This document shows positions 43,912 through 53,496 of a stretch of 64,000 nucleotides of DNA, one piece after another. Both the position numbers and the translations under genes were made by a program. The notes beneath the pieces were generated by a model, which did not search any database, was not told the origin of the DNA, and was given only the letters and a program-made list of their open reading frames with translations. The DNA lies in the NCBI GenBank assembly GCA_003522085.1, contig DPGI01000005.1:72112-136111 (forward strand). The letters are read 5' to 3'. Source of the DNA: Clostridiales bacterium (lineage in GTDB: Bacteria; Bacillota; Clostridia; Christensenellales; UBA1242). Every line of letters starts with the position of its first letter. The first letter of the stretch is position 1.

Positions 43912-44790
43912 TTATTTAAGCCAACTTGCAAAATCTTCTGGTTTTGGCGCAAGAATATGAATATCTGCTTTGCTTGCGTCTAAAAAGCTTATCGTTGCTT
44001 CTTCGCAATGTAAAAGAGTGCGATTTGGTTTATTTAAAAATGCTAAACTTTCCGCATTTCCATAAACTTGATCGCCAATAAGTGGGTGAGAGATCGAAGA
44101 AAGATGCACTCTTATTTGATGCGTTCGTCCTTGGCTTAAAATAAGTTTAACCAAGGCGTAGCCGTTAAAGTTTTTAACAACTTCAACGTGTGTCGTGGCA
44201 GCTTTGCCCAATAGGCTTGTCTTCCTTTGTTGTTGGTTGATTCCGTTTTCGCAAACAGTTTGAATTGGCGCGGAAATATTGAATTCTTTTTCGGTAAAAT
44301 TGCCGACGCAAAGAGCCTGATAAGTCTTTTTTATTTCAACCATATTGGCGGCATATTGATTTTTTGCAATCACAACAATTCCCGAAGTGTCCTTGTCAAG
44401 CCTGCCAAGCGCGCGAAAAACGAAATGTGGCTGTTTGCCCGCCATATATTTGCTCACAGCGCCCGCCAAGTTGTCGCTGTAATGTCGTTTTGACGGAATT
44501 GTCGCAACGCCTGCCGCTTTGTTTACTACCAGCAAGTCTTCATCTTCAAAAAGTATATCAAGGGGAAGATCATTGAAAGGGATTGAAGAACTTTTTTTAT
44601 CTTCAAGCGTGATTTCAAGTTTTTGTCCGGTGCAAATCTTAGATCGCATATTTGCCTTTTCTCCGTTTATTTTTAACGCATTATCGTCGTGACGAAGAGA
44701 AGAAATTAAACTCTCAGAAAATTTCGAATCTTTTAAAAAGAAATATAGTTTATCATAATCGCAATTTGGCGATAAAATTAAATGTTTCAT
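43912..44790 (-). CDS. RluA-family pseudouridine synthase
   Basis: 292 aa from the ATG at 44790. RluA family: a small S4-like N-terminal part, catalytic LGRLDKDTSGIVVIAKN (Asp), LVKLILSQGRTHQIRVHL and HPLIGDQVYG. It isomerises uridines in rRNA or tRNA; the exact site is not deducible. The start has no SD; TATACT with an upstream TG (extended -10) lies six bases before the ATG, pointing to a leaderless message. The longer reading frame upstream overlaps the divergent pheS promoter and is rejected. Confidence 0.9.
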   Translation of the reverse strand: MKHLILSPNCDYDKLYFFLKDSKFSESLISSLRHDDNALKINGEKANMRSKICTGQKLEITLEDKKSSSIPFNDLPLDILFEDEDLLVVNKAAGVATIPSKRHYSDNLAGAVSKYMAGKQPHFVFRALGRLDKDTSGIVVIAKNQYAANMVEIKKTYQALCVGNFTEKEFNISAPIQTVCENGINQQQRKTSLLGKAATTHVEVVKNFNGYALVKLILSQGRTHQIRVHLSSISHPLIGDQVYGNAESLAFLNKPNRTLLHCEEATISFLDASKADIHILAPKPEDFASWLK

Positions 44791-44811
44791 GGAAAAAGTA
44801 TAACATAATGT

Positions 44812-44840
44812 TTGACAAAATTTTAGCAATTTGCTAATAT
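44812..44840 (+). promoter_or_regulatory. promoter of the T-box/pheS transcript
   Basis: TTGACA (44812-44817), 17-base spacer, TAATAT (44835-44840), placing transcription start just before the T-box leader. Confidence 0.75.
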
Positions 44841-44851
44841 TTTTCTATATA

Positions 44852-45077
44852 AATGCGATTGACGAAAGAACGTGGCTAAACGCAAAGCAGATTCAGAGAG
44901 GTTTAGGTTGGTGCGATAAACTGATGCGGGTTTGGTGAATTCACTTTCGAAGCAGCCTTGCTGATATGTAGGCATGAGCCGGAGCGCCCGTAACAGCGCA
45001 AATGAAGGGCATTAAACATGCTGAAATTAGGTGGTAACGCGGACTCTTCGCCCTAATAAAAAGGCGAGGAGTTTTTT
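44852..45077 (+). promoter_or_regulatory. T-box riboswitch, phenylalanine specific
   Basis: Leader of pheS. The T-box core AGGTGGTAACGCG is at 45029-45041. In Stem I a specifier loop shows GAATTCAC, giving codon TTC (44940-44942) followed by A, matching tRNA-Phe. The leader ends in a terminator: CTCTTCGCC (45044-45052) pairs with GGCGAGGAG (45063-45071) and a six-T run. Uncharged tRNA-Phe would stabilise the antiterminator and allow pheS-pheT transcription. Confidence 0.95.
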
Positions 45078-45101
45078 AATATAACCGCAAAAGGAGACAA
45101 C

Positions 45102-46121
45102 ATGGAAGAAAAGTTAAATCAAATTTGTGAAAGTGCACAACAAGAACTTTCACTTGCTTCGGATAAGCAAGCGTTGAATGCGTGCAAAGTAAAATATCTT
45201 GGCAAACAAGGAGCATTAACCGAAGTTCTTCGTGGAATGCGTGATGTTCCAGCTGAAGACCGTCCAAAAATCGGTGCGCTTGTAAACAAAGTTCGCGACG
45301 TCTTAGAAGCTGCATTTGCCAAAAAAGAAGCGCAATTTGACTCTCAACAACTTGAAAAAGAACTTGCAAACTCATATATCGACATAACCGAACCAGGTGA
45401 AGGTCATGAAAAGGGAGCTTTGCATCCTCTTTCACGAACATTTGAAAAACTTGTTGATATATGCGTTGATATGGGCTTTCAAGTGGTTGACGGGCCAGAA
45501 GTCGAACTTGATTATTTCAACTTCGAGGCTTTAAATATTCCAAAAAATCACCCAGCGAGAGATATGCAAGACACATTCTTTGTGTCAGACAACATTTTGC
45601 TTCGTTCGCAAACATCATCTGTTCAAGCAAGAACAATGCAAAAACTTAAACCACCTTTTAAGATTGTATCTCCGGGAAGAGTATACAGAAACGACAGCGA
45701 TGCAACTCATTCGCCAGTATTCCACCAAATGGAAGGGCTTGTTGTGGATGAAAACGTGTCGATGGCAGACCTTAAAAGCATGTTGACAGTCTTGATGAGG
45801 CGAACATTTGGCGAAGAAACGCAAATTCGCTTCCGCCCATCGTTTTTCCCATTCACAGAACCAAGTGTAGAAGTAGACGTAACTTGCCCAAATTGCAAGG
45901 GAAGCGGTTGTCGCATTTGCAAAGGCACAGGATTTATGGAATTGCTTGGCGCAGGCATTGTAAATCCAAAAGTTCTTGAAGAAAACGGAATTGACAGCAA
46001 AAAATATCGTGGATTTGCCTTCGGATTTGGGGCAGACCGTGTCGCAATGGTTAAAGACGGAATCAACGACATTCGTTCAATGTTTAGAAACGATATCCGC
46101 TTCTTAAAGCAAATGAAATAA
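45102..46121 (+). CDS. pheS: phenylalanyl-tRNA synthetase alpha subunit
   Basis: 339 aa. N-terminal coiled coil, then the class II core: motif 1 region HPLSRTFEKLVDICVDMGF, DTFFVSDNILLRSQTSSVQAR, motif 2 GRVYRNDSDATHSP, and motif 3 GFGADRVAMVKDGINDIR. Unusual for PheS is a four-Cys segment CPNCKGSGCRICKGTGF, known from part of the family. SD AAAGGAG precedes ATG 45102. Controlled by the T-box upstream. Confidence 0.98.
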   Translation: MEEKLNQICESAQQELSLASDKQALNACKVKYLGKQGALTEVLRGMRDVPAEDRPKIGALVNKVRDVLEAAFAKKEAQFDSQQLEKELANSYIDITEPGEGHEKGALHPLSRTFEKLVDICVDMGFQVVDGPEVELDYFNFEALNIPKNHPARDMQDTFFVSDNILLRSQTSSVQARTMQKLKPPFKIVSPGRVYRNDSDATHSPVFHQMEGLVVDENVSMADLKSMLTVLMRRTFGEETQIRFRPSFFPFTEPSVEVDVTCPNCKGSGCRICKGTGFMELLGAGIVNPKVLEENGIDSKKYRGFAFGFGADRVAMVKDGINDIRSMFRNDIRFLKQMK

Positions 46122-46131
46122 TAGAAAGTGC

Positions 46132-46195
46132 CATTATGTTATGCTAATATAACAAAATAGACGCAAACAAAACTATTATGTTATGTAAAAATAAC
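46132..46195. repeat. two copies of the TATTATGTTAT-N6-ATAAC element
   Basis: Copy A 46132-46153 (CATTATGTTAT, GCTAAT, ATAAC) and copy B 46174-46195 (TATTATGTTAT, GTAAAA, ATAAC). GTTAT and ATAAC form a dyad with a constant six-base centre. They separate pheS from pheT, which are normally adjacent. Confidence 0.8.
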
Positions 46196-46225
46196 CAATA
46201 AAAAAGAAAAATCAAAGGAGTAAAT

Positions 46226-48613
46226 ATGAAAATTACTTATAAATGGTTGAAGGATTTTGTAGACATCGACGCACCAGCCGAAGAAGTTGCTGAAAAATTG
46301 ACCAATGCTGGCCTTGAAGTTGAAGAACTTATTCATCAAAACAAACATCTTCAACATGTCAGAGTGGGAAGAATTACAAAAATTGAACACCATCCTGATG
46401 CTGACAGGCTTCAAATTTGCCAAGTCGACCTTGGAGATGAGCATGTTCAGATTATAACAACGGCCACAAACGTGTTTGAAGGCGCAGTTGTTCCTGTTTC
46501 TTTGCCAGGTGCAGACCTTGCAAATGGCATTAAAATTCAAAAATCAAAACTTCGTGGCGTTGACAGCGACGGAATGTTCTGTTCTGGCGAAGAATTAGGT
46601 ATTGATGACAGTGTTATTGAAGGGGCGTCAATCAATGGAATCTTGATTTTCCCAAACAATTTCAAAATTGGACAAGCGGTTGAAGATGCTCTTGGTTTAA
46701 ACGATGTGATTTTCGATGTAAATATCACTCCAAATCGTCCTGATTGCATGAGTGTTATTGGAATTGCGCGTGAAGTTTGCGCAATTTATGGCAAAAAGTT
46801 TATTGAACCACGACTTGACTATATTTCACTTGGCGATCGTGCATCAAATTATATTGATGTAGAGCGCAAAACGGATTCTTGCTCACGCTATATGGCGGCA
46901 GTAATTAAAAATGTTAAAATTCAAAAATCTCCTGATTTTATAAGACAAAGACTGTTTGCTGTTGGCATCAAATCAATCAATTCAATCGTCGATTTGACAA
47001 ACTATGTTCTCATCGAAATGGGACAGCCTTTGCACGCTTTTGACCGCAACATGATTGCAGGCAAAACAATAGTTGTTCGTGACGGAATCGAAGGCGAAAA
47101 ACTTGAAGTTTTAAATCACAGCACTTACACATTAACTCCTGCTGATATTGTGATTGCTGACCTCGAAAAGCCTATGGTTATTGCAGGCGTTATTGGCGGA
47201 ACAAACTCGTGTATTACTGACGCAACAAAAGAAGTTGTGCTTGAAGCAGCTGTGTTTGACCTGAAATCAGTTCGCCTTACAAGCAAGAGATATGGTGTTA
47301 GAACAGACTCATCTGCTCGTTTTGAAAAGGGCGTATATTTCGGCAGCGCTGAACAAGGCTTAAAGAGATTTTTGCACTATGTTTGCGAACTTGGAATAGG
47401 CGATATTCTTGGTGGTTATGTGGATAAATATGCTGAAAAACCTCAAGATAGAGTTGTTTATTGCAACGTTGAAGACATCGACAAGATTTTAGGAATCAAT
47501 GTTCTACAAGACGATATGAAACGTATTCTCAACGGTCTTGGAATTACAACAACAATCGAAAATGGGCTTATAACTGCTTATGTTCCTGCATATCGTGAAG
47601 ACATCGAAAACGCCAACGATCTAGCCGAAGAAATCATTAGAATTTATGGCTACGATGCCTATGAAAAATCAAACAAAGCACTTTTTGCTGAGTCAACAGT
47701 AACCGAAGGTGGGCTTGACGACAAAACTGCACTCGAACGCAAAATCAAATCGGCACTTGCAAACAATGGCTTCTTTGAAGCGGTTAATTTCTCGATTTGT
47801 CCACCTGACATCTGTGAGAAATTGATGATTTCTGACAATCGCCGTTTCATGATTAAAATAGCCAATCCGCTTTCTGACGAAATTTCATGCTTGCGAACAA
47901 CAATGGCGCACTCAATGCTCTCGACGCTTGCTTACAACTTTAGCGTCGGAAATAAACAAGCCAATTTATTTGAAGCGGGCAGAACATATTTGCCAAAACA
48001 ACTTCCAATGACCGAACTTCCAGTTGAAACCAACTATATTTCGCTTGGTTCGCTTGATATGTCGTTTAAAGAATTTAAGGCAGTTGTCGAACTTGCACTC
48101 GCTCAAACCGGATTGAATTATAAACTTGTTCGCAGTCAAGAAAAATATCTTCACCCTGGTGTTTCGGCTGATATTGTTGATGAACAGGGCAACAGATATG
48201 GCACATTTGGACAAATTCATCCAATGGTTGCAAAAAATTATGACCTTCCAAAAGCTGTTATGTATGGCGAACTTAACTTAGATGCGCTTATTCCATTTAA
48301 AGATAAAAAATTCTCATTAAAACCAATTTCAAAATTCCCAATAGTCGAGCGTGATATTGCGATTGTCGTAAAAGAAGAAATTGCAAACGCCGACCTTATG
48401 GCTGCCATCAAATCTGCCTGCGGAAAAATCTTCTATGATGTAAAACTGTTTGATATCTATCGCAGTGCAGCGCTTGGTGAAGGCATGAAGAGTTTGGCAT
48501 ACAACATCAAACTTTCAGATCCAGAAAAAACATTGACCGATCAAGAAGTTACTGAAATTGTGGGCAAAGTTTTGAAGGCGTTGAAATTTAGATATGGAGC
48601 AACTTTAAGATGA
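46226..48613 (+). CDS. pheT: phenylalanyl-tRNA synthetase beta subunit
   Basis: 795 aa, normal length. N-terminal OB-fold tRNA-binding domain (HPDADRLQICQVDLG), then the B3/B4 editing domain, the B5 region, the catalytic-like core (ANPLSDEISCLRTTM) and a C-terminal anticodon-binding FDX-ACB domain (FPIVERDIAIVVKEE). SD AAAGGAG is upstream of ATG 46226. Its TGA overlaps the ATG of the cysteine desulfurase gene. Confidence 0.98.
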   Translation: MKITYKWLKDFVDIDAPAEEVAEKLTNAGLEVEELIHQNKHLQHVRVGRITKIEHHPDADRLQICQVDLGDEHVQIITTATNVFEGAVVPVSLPGADLANGIKIQKSKLRGVDSDGMFCSGEELGIDDSVIEGASINGILIFPNNFKIGQAVEDALGLNDVIFDVNITPNRPDCMSVIGIAREVCAIYGKKFIEPRLDYISLGDRASNYIDVERKTDSCSRYMAAVIKNVKIQKSPDFIRQRLFAVGIKSINSIVDLTNYVLIEMGQPLHAFDRNMIAGKTIVVRDGIEGEKLEVLNHSTYTLTPADIVIADLEKPMVIAGVIGGTNSCITDATKEVVLEAAVFDLKSVRLTSKRYGVRTDSSARFEKGVYFGSAEQGLKRFLHYVCELGIGDILGGYVDKYAEKPQDRVVYCNVEDIDKILGINVLQDDMKRILNGLGITTTIENGLITAYVPAYREDIENANDLAEEIIRIYGYDAYEKSNKALFAESTVTEGGLDDKTALERKIKSALANNGFFEAVNFSICPPDICEKLMISDNRRFMIKIANPLSDEISCLRTTMAHSMLSTLAYNFSVGNKQANLFEAGRTYLPKQLPMTELPVETNYISLGSLDMSFKEFKAVVELALAQTGLNYKLVRSQEKYLHPGVSADIVDEQGNRYGTFGQIHPMVAKNYDLPKAVMYGELNLDALIPFKDKKFSLKPISKFPIVERDIAIVVKEEIANADLMAAIKSACGKIFYDVKLFDIYRSAALGEGMKSLAYNIKLSDPEKTLTDQEVTEIVGKVLKALKFRYGATLR

Positions 48614-49728
48614 TTTATCTTGACAACGCTGCTACAACACAAATGAGCAAAAAGGCACTTGAGGTGTATAGTGAATATGCAACCTCAAGGTTTTTTAATC
48701 CATCTGCAACCTATATAAGCGCGGTTGAAATGTCGCAAAAGCTTGACGAAGCGCGCGAAAAACTTAAAAAGATGCTCGGCGCAAAAAAAGGTGATATAAT
48801 CTTTACAAGCGGAGCAACTGAAAGCAACAATCTCGCTGTTCGCGGAAGCCTTCGCGAAGGAAAGTGGGATTATGTATTTTCGCAAGGCGAACATGCCTCA
48901 ATTCATAATTTAGCAATCGAGCTTGAACGCGAAGGGAAGTGTGTTTCTACTATTCGCCTTACAAAAACAGGCGAAATTGACTATGAAAACTTAGAGCATG
49001 TGCTTACTCCAAAAACGCGACTTGTAAGTTGCATGCTTGTAAACAACGTTACTGGCGTTGTAAATGACATTGCAAAATTGTCAAAGATTGTCCGCAAACA
49101 CAGCCCAAACGCAGTCATTCATGTCGACGGCGTGCAAGCCTTCCGCAAAATTGATTTTTCGGTTGACAAGTTGGGCATCGATTTGCTTTCAATCAGTGCG
49201 CACAAATTTCATGGGCCTAAAGGGGTGGGCGCGCTTTATGTTCGCAACAAGGCATCGCTGAAAAACTTGGTTTATGGCGGGGGACAAGAATACGGCATTC
49301 GTTCAGGCACTGAAAATGTCGCCGGAATTATGGCAATGGTCGCAGCGGCTGAAGAAATAAATGTTAAAGAATATTATAAAAAAGTGACCGAACTGAAAAA
49401 AGCGTTTTTGCAGCAGTTTGAAGGTTGCGACAAAGTTACAATCGTGGGCGAAAACACAAGCCCTTATATTTGTTTGATGCTGTTTAAGGGTGTCAATGGC
49501 GAAACACTGGTGCGCGCGCTTGAAAATCAAGTCATCGTTGGTCGCGGCAGCGCTTGCTCTTCCAAAAAATCGGGAAACCACGTGCTGGAAGCGATGGGGC
49601 AAAGTTTGCAGGCGATTAAAGGTGCGGTCAGAGTGAGCTTTGACGCGTCACTTTCAGAAAAAGACGTAACCACTGCGGCAAACATAATCAAACAAACTTA
49701 TCTTGACTTATGGGAGAAACTAAAGTGA
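48610..49728 (+). CDS. cysteine desulfurase (NifS-like)
   Basis: 372 aa. PLP enzyme that takes sulfur from cysteine: YLDNAATT, SGATESNNLA, GEHASIHN, HVDGVQAF, PLP lysine in SAHKFHGPKG (Lys199) and catalytic Cys316 in GRGSACSS. Placed directly before thiI with a four-base overlap, it most likely supplies sulfur for 4-thiouridine in tRNA, like NifZ of Bacillus subtilis, rather than for Fe-S clusters generally. Confidence 0.94.
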   Translation: MIYLDNAATTQMSKKALEVYSEYATSRFFNPSATYISAVEMSQKLDEAREKLKKMLGAKKGDIIFTSGATESNNLAVRGSLREGKWDYVFSQGEHASIHNLAIELEREGKCVSTIRLTKTGEIDYENLEHVLTPKTRLVSCMLVNNVTGVVNDIAKLSKIVRKHSPNAVIHVDGVQAFRKIDFSVDKLGIDLLSISAHKFHGPKGVGALYVRNKASLKNLVYGGGQEYGIRSGTENVAGIMAMVAAAEEINVKEYYKKVTELKKAFLQQFEGCDKVTIVGENTSPYICLMLFKGVNGETLVRALENQVIVGRGSACSSKKSGNHVLEAMGQSLQAIKGAVRVSFDASLSEKDVTTAANIIKQTYLDLWEKLK

Positions 49729-50882
49729 AAATAATATTATTAAGAGTGGGCGAGCTTTTCTTGAAAGGCGAAAATCGTTACATTTTTGAAAGCACGCTTA
49801 TGCGCAACATCCGTGTAAAACTCGACGGGCTTAAATTTAAACTCGAACGCACTCAAGGCCGTTTGATTGTGTCAAACTTTGAAGATGAAGACGAAATTGT
49901 TGAAAGACTCAGCAAAGTCTTTGGTCTTTCGTCACTCAGTGTGGCTGATGAAGTCGAAGCAAGCCAAATCGCTATTGAAAACTATTTTTCGAAAATTCTT
50001 GACGTTGACGGAACATTTAAAGTTGACGTAAATCGCGGCGATAAGCGTTTTCCTTTGACATCAATGCAGCTTGAAGCGCAACTTGGCGGCATAATTTTAG
50101 ACAACAATCCAAATGCGATGGTCGACCTTTACAATCCTGGCTATATTATAAAGGTTGACATTCGCCAAAACGGCAAGGCATATATTTTTGATAAAGTTAT
50201 AAAAGGTCAGGGCGGGCTTCCACTTGGAACGTCTGGCAGAGCGCTCTTGCTTCTTTCTGGCGGCATCGACAGTCCGGTTGCGGGTTATCTTATGGCAAAA
50301 CGCGGATTGAAACTTGAAGCGTTGCACTTCCACAGTTATCCTTACACTTCGCCAGAAGCAAAACAAAAGGTTGTGACTCTTGCTAAAAAACTTACAGCAT
50401 ACACAGACGAAATAAAACTGCACTGCATTTCGTTTACAAAAGTGCAAGAAGCAATCCACGCAAACTGCTCTCCTGAATTTATGATTACAATAATGCGCAG
50501 AATTATGATGCGCATCGCCGAAATTATTTCAAAACGCGACGAACTTGGTGCAATAGTCACTGGCGAAAGTTTAGGGCAGGTGGCAAGTCAAACAATGCAA
50601 AGCATGACAGTGACAGAAGGTGTTGTGAAATCGCTGCCTATGTTTAGACCATGCCTTGCAATGGATAAGGAAGAGATAGTAAAAATTTCAAAAGAGATTG
50701 ATTGCTTTGAAACATCAATTTTGCCATATGAAGATTGCTGCACAGTTTTCCTTCCAAAAAATCCTGTTATCAAACCAAAAATGAAACGTGTGCTTGATGA
50801 AGAGGCGCACCTTGACATTGACGGGTTGATTGAAGAGGCTCTTTCCAGTGAAGAGGTAATTGTCATCAAAAACGAACAATAA
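49725..50882 (+). CDS. thiI: tRNA 4-thiouridine synthase ThiI
   Basis: 385 aa from GTG 49725, chosen because GGGAG lies eight bases upstream and GTGA overlaps the previous stop; an ATG at 49710 is in frame but has no SD. NFLD/THUMP region (about 50-160), then PP-loop LLLSGGIDSPVAGYLMAKRG (ATP pyrophosphatase) and the conserved CCTVFLPKNP. The C-terminal rhodanese domain of enterobacterial ThiI is absent, as usual in Bacillota, where a partner desulfurase delivers sulfur directly. Confidence 0.94.
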   Translation: MKIILLRVGELFLKGENRYIFESTLMRNIRVKLDGLKFKLERTQGRLIVSNFEDEDEIVERLSKVFGLSSLSVADEVEASQIAIENYFSKILDVDGTFKVDVNRGDKRFPLTSMQLEAQLGGIILDNNPNAMVDLYNPGYIIKVDIRQNGKAYIFDKVIKGQGGLPLGTSGRALLLLSGGIDSPVAGYLMAKRGLKLEALHFHSYPYTSPEAKQKVVTLAKKLTAYTDEIKLHCISFTKVQEAIHANCSPEFMITIMRRIMMRIAEIISKRDELGAIVTGESLGQVASQTMQSMTVTEGVVKSLPMFRPCLAMDKEEIVKISKEIDCFETSILPYEDCCTVFLPKNPVIKPKMKRVLDEEAHLDIDGLIEEALSSEEVIVIKNEQ

Positions 50883-50933
50883 AATAAATAATGAAAACAT
50901 ACAATAAACAACCATTAAATAATCATTAAATAA

Positions 50934-50957
50934 AGTCGGGCATGTCCCGTCTTTTTT
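50934..50957 (+). terminator. terminator after thiI
   Basis: AAGTCGGG (50933-50940) and CCCGTCTT (50945-50952) pair with one mismatch, then six T. The rest of 50883-51294 holds the argR control region below. Confidence 0.6.
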
Positions 50958-51151
50958 ATGTCAAATTTTAGTTCCTATTTTGTTTGTGGTGTTTTAAAAT
51001 TTTCTGCCTCTCTTCAGATTTTCCTTCATTTTGTTAGGGCGGGGAAGAGCGAATGAGAAAATATATATTTTCATCAAAATGTATACTTGTTTATAAATAT
51101 AAAAATGAAATTTATAAATTTGCATAAAGTCAAATTGTTATAAAAATTTAT

Positions 51152-51244
51152 TGAATAAATATACAAAAATCACTTGCATAAATATAAATTCTGTTGTATA
51201 ATAATCAAAACTTGGCTTATAAATATAAATTTATAAATATTCAC
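51152..51244 (+). promoter_or_regulatory. argR promoter overlapped by ARG-box-like operators
   Basis: Promoter: TTGCAT (51174-51179), 17-base spacer, TATAAT (51197-51202). ARG-box-like sequences: TGAATAAATATACA (51152-51165), TGCATAAATATAAA overlapping the -35 (51175-51188), and TTATAAATATTCA (51231-51243), with a weaker similar run near 51093-51125. They fit the ArgR operator pattern (TGAAT, four A/T, ATTCA) and imply autoregulation. Confidence 0.75.
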
Positions 51245-51294
51245 AATCGCTATAGGCCTTTAAAATAAAGGAGAATAGCGAATTTGGAGGAAAG

Positions 51295-51747
51295 ATGGCA
51301 AGAAGCGCAAGACAGTCAAAAATCTTGGAACTCATCTCTACAAAAGAGATCGAAACCCAAGACGAACTTGCAAGAGAACTTCGAAATGCAAACTTCGAAA
51401 TCACTCAAGCGACAATTTCAAGAGATATAAAAGAACTTGGTCTGACAAAAATTTTGACAAACTCAGGCAAGTATAAATACGCCATCGTTGGCTCAGATGA
51501 ACAACAAATTTCAAACAAGTTTGTAAGCATCTTTCGTGAAGCCGTAATTTCTGCCAAAGCAGTGCTTAATATTGTTGTAGTAAAAACTTTAAAAGGTATG
51601 GGCGAAGGCGTTTGCAGTTTTATAGACAAACTCAACCTTACCGAACTTGTTGGCGCAGTCAATGGAGACGACACTGTTATGTTGATATTTCCAACAGCGG
51701 CATATGCTGCTGATGCAGTTTATTCAATTACTGATATGTTGGGATAA
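51295..51747 (+). CDS. argR: arginine repressor ArgR/AhrC
   Basis: 150 aa. N-terminal winged helix (SARQSKILELISTKEIETQDELARELRN, recognition helix in ITQATISRDIKELGL) and a C-terminal hexamerisation and arginine-binding domain (IVVVKTLKGMGEGVCSFIDKL, VGAVNGDDTVMLIF with the Asp pair that reads arginine). TTTGGAGGAAAG is the SD. Placed before recN as in most Bacillota. No arginine biosynthesis gene is in the window, although a ureohydrolase cluster lies at its left end. Confidence 0.95.
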   Translation: MARSARQSKILELISTKEIETQDELARELRNANFEITQATISRDIKELGLTKILTNSGKYKYAIVGSDEQQISNKFVSIFREAVISAKAVLNIVVVKTLKGMGEGVCSFIDKLNLTELVGAVNGDDTVMLIFPTAAYAADAVYSITDMLG

Positions 51748-51756
51748 GGAGCGTGC

Positions 51757-53406
51757 ATGCTTAAAAGCTTGTCGATAAAAAATCTTGCCTTAATTGAAAA
51801 GCAAGAAATAGAATTTGATCAAGGGTTAAACATAATCCTTGGCGAAACTGGTGCAGGAAAGAGTTTAATTTTCGATGCACTATTTTTTGTTTTATCATTA
51901 AAAACTGACAAAACCTTGCTTCGAACAGGCAGCGAACTTATGCGTGTCGATGCGCAATTTTATCCACTTTCACAATCTGTTAAAGAAATTCTTGCGTCGC
52001 TTGAAATCGAAGACGACGAACTCATCCTTTCACGCTCGCTTCATGCTGACGGCCGCTCGTCAATCAAAATCAATGGTCTGCCATGCGCTCAGTCAACGGC
52101 AAAACGTTTGGCTGCCGAACTTGTTGACAGTTTTATGCAACATGAAGGCATGGAAATTTTAAAAAGCAAAAATCACCTTTCATACCTTGATAAGTTTTGC
52201 GAGTTTGGCGATTTAAAAAACAAATTGGCTGTCTTGCTCAGCGAGAAAAAAGACATTTGCTCTTCCATATCTTCGCTTGGCGGAAGCGATGAAGACAGAC
52301 TTCGCAGAAAAGATATTTTGACTTATCAAATTGATGAAATCGAAAAAGCCGACGTTAAAATAGGCGAAGACGATGAAATTGAGGCGCGCATCAAATTGCT
52401 TGAAAGTTCTCAGCGCATAACCGAAAACCTTTCAGAAGTTGCTACACTTCTTGATGGAAATGGCGGCGCAATCCAAAACCTCGGAATGAGCGAACGACTT
52501 CTTTCAAAACTGTCCGATATCGACAATATTGCTGCACTTGCCGAACGCATTTCAAGCGCAGTAATCGAAGTTGATGACATAACAAGCGAAATAAAAGATG
52601 TCCTTTCAAATATTGGCTCTGATCCAAACGAACTTGATCGCCTTGACAACCGTCGCGACAAGCTTAAAATGTTAAAACACAAATATGGCGGAACACTCGA
52701 AAACGTGCTTGAAAATCTTGAAATCTTCAAAAAAGAACTTGACGATCTCGACGCGGGCGCTGAAAAACTTGAAAGATTAAATGAACAACTTGCGCTTACA
52801 AACATTCAAATCTCTTCAATATGCGCGCAGATTAAACATGCTCGTGAAAAAGGCGCGCTTAAAATCAAACAAGGCCTTGAAAAAGAACTTCACGATCTTG
52901 GCATGAAAGACGTCCGTTTTGAAGTTATGTTTAAAGAAAAAGCCGTATCTGTCGACGGAAACGACGATGTAAGTTTTGTCTTTTCGGCAAACAAAGGTCA
53001 AGAGCTTAAAGATCTTGCCAAAACTGCATCTGGCGGTGAAAGCAGTCGCATAATGCTTGCAATGAAAAATATGTTCGCTCGTGCAGACGAAAACAGAACG
53101 CTTCTTTTCGACGAAATCGACTCAGGAATAAGCGGCGAAGTCGGAAATATGATGGCGCTCAAACTCAAAAGCATTTCAACTCGCGACCAAGTTATTGCAA
53201 TCACACACTTACCACAAGTTGCTGCTTCTGGAGATCATTTTTATAAAGTTGAAAAACATTCCGATTCTTCTTCAACTTACAGTGAAATTCGCCAAGTCGA
53301 AGGCACTGAAATTATTTCAGAAATTGCACATATTATTGGCGGAAACAATCTGACAGACGCAATGCTAAAAAATGCTGAAGAACTCTATCAAAGAGGCAGA
53401 AAATAA
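51757..53406 (+). CDS. recN: DNA repair protein RecN
   Basis: 549 aa. SMC-like ATPase: Walker A LGETGAGKS near residue 35, long coiled coil (about 150-370), then the ABC signature ASGGESSRIMLAMK and Walker B LLFDEIDSGISGEVG, with a final ITHLPQVAASGDHF. RecN acts early in double-strand break repair. GGAG is the SD, ten bases after argR. Confidence 0.96.
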   Translation: MLKSLSIKNLALIEKQEIEFDQGLNIILGETGAGKSLIFDALFFVLSLKTDKTLLRTGSELMRVDAQFYPLSQSVKEILASLEIEDDELILSRSLHADGRSSIKINGLPCAQSTAKRLAAELVDSFMQHEGMEILKSKNHLSYLDKFCEFGDLKNKLAVLLSEKKDICSSISSLGGSDEDRLRRKDILTYQIDEIEKADVKIGEDDEIEARIKLLESSQRITENLSEVATLLDGNGGAIQNLGMSERLLSKLSDIDNIAALAERISSAVIEVDDITSEIKDVLSNIGSDPNELDRLDNRRDKLKMLKHKYGGTLENVLENLEIFKKELDDLDAGAEKLERLNEQLALTNIQISSICAQIKHAREKGALKIKQGLEKELHDLGMKDVRFEVMFKEKAVSVDGNDDVSFVFSANKGQELKDLAKTASGGESSRIMLAMKNMFARADENRTLLFDEIDSGISGEVGNMMALKLKSISTRDQVIAITHLPQVAASGDHFYKVEKHSDSSSTYSEIRQVEGTEIISEIAHIIGGNNLTDAMLKNAEELYQRGRK

Positions 53407-53452
53407 TTGCGGTATTAAATTGATGAACCTTTCATAAAATCGCAAAAACTAC

Positions 53453-53480
53453 AAAGACTACTTTTAAAGTGGTCTTTTTT
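53453..53480 (+). terminator. terminator between recN and spoIVB
   Basis: AAAGACTAC (53453-53461) pairs, with a G-U, with GTGGTCTTT (53469-53477), followed by a T run. Confidence 0.8.
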
Positions 53481-53496
53481 ATTGTCGGAGGGTGAA

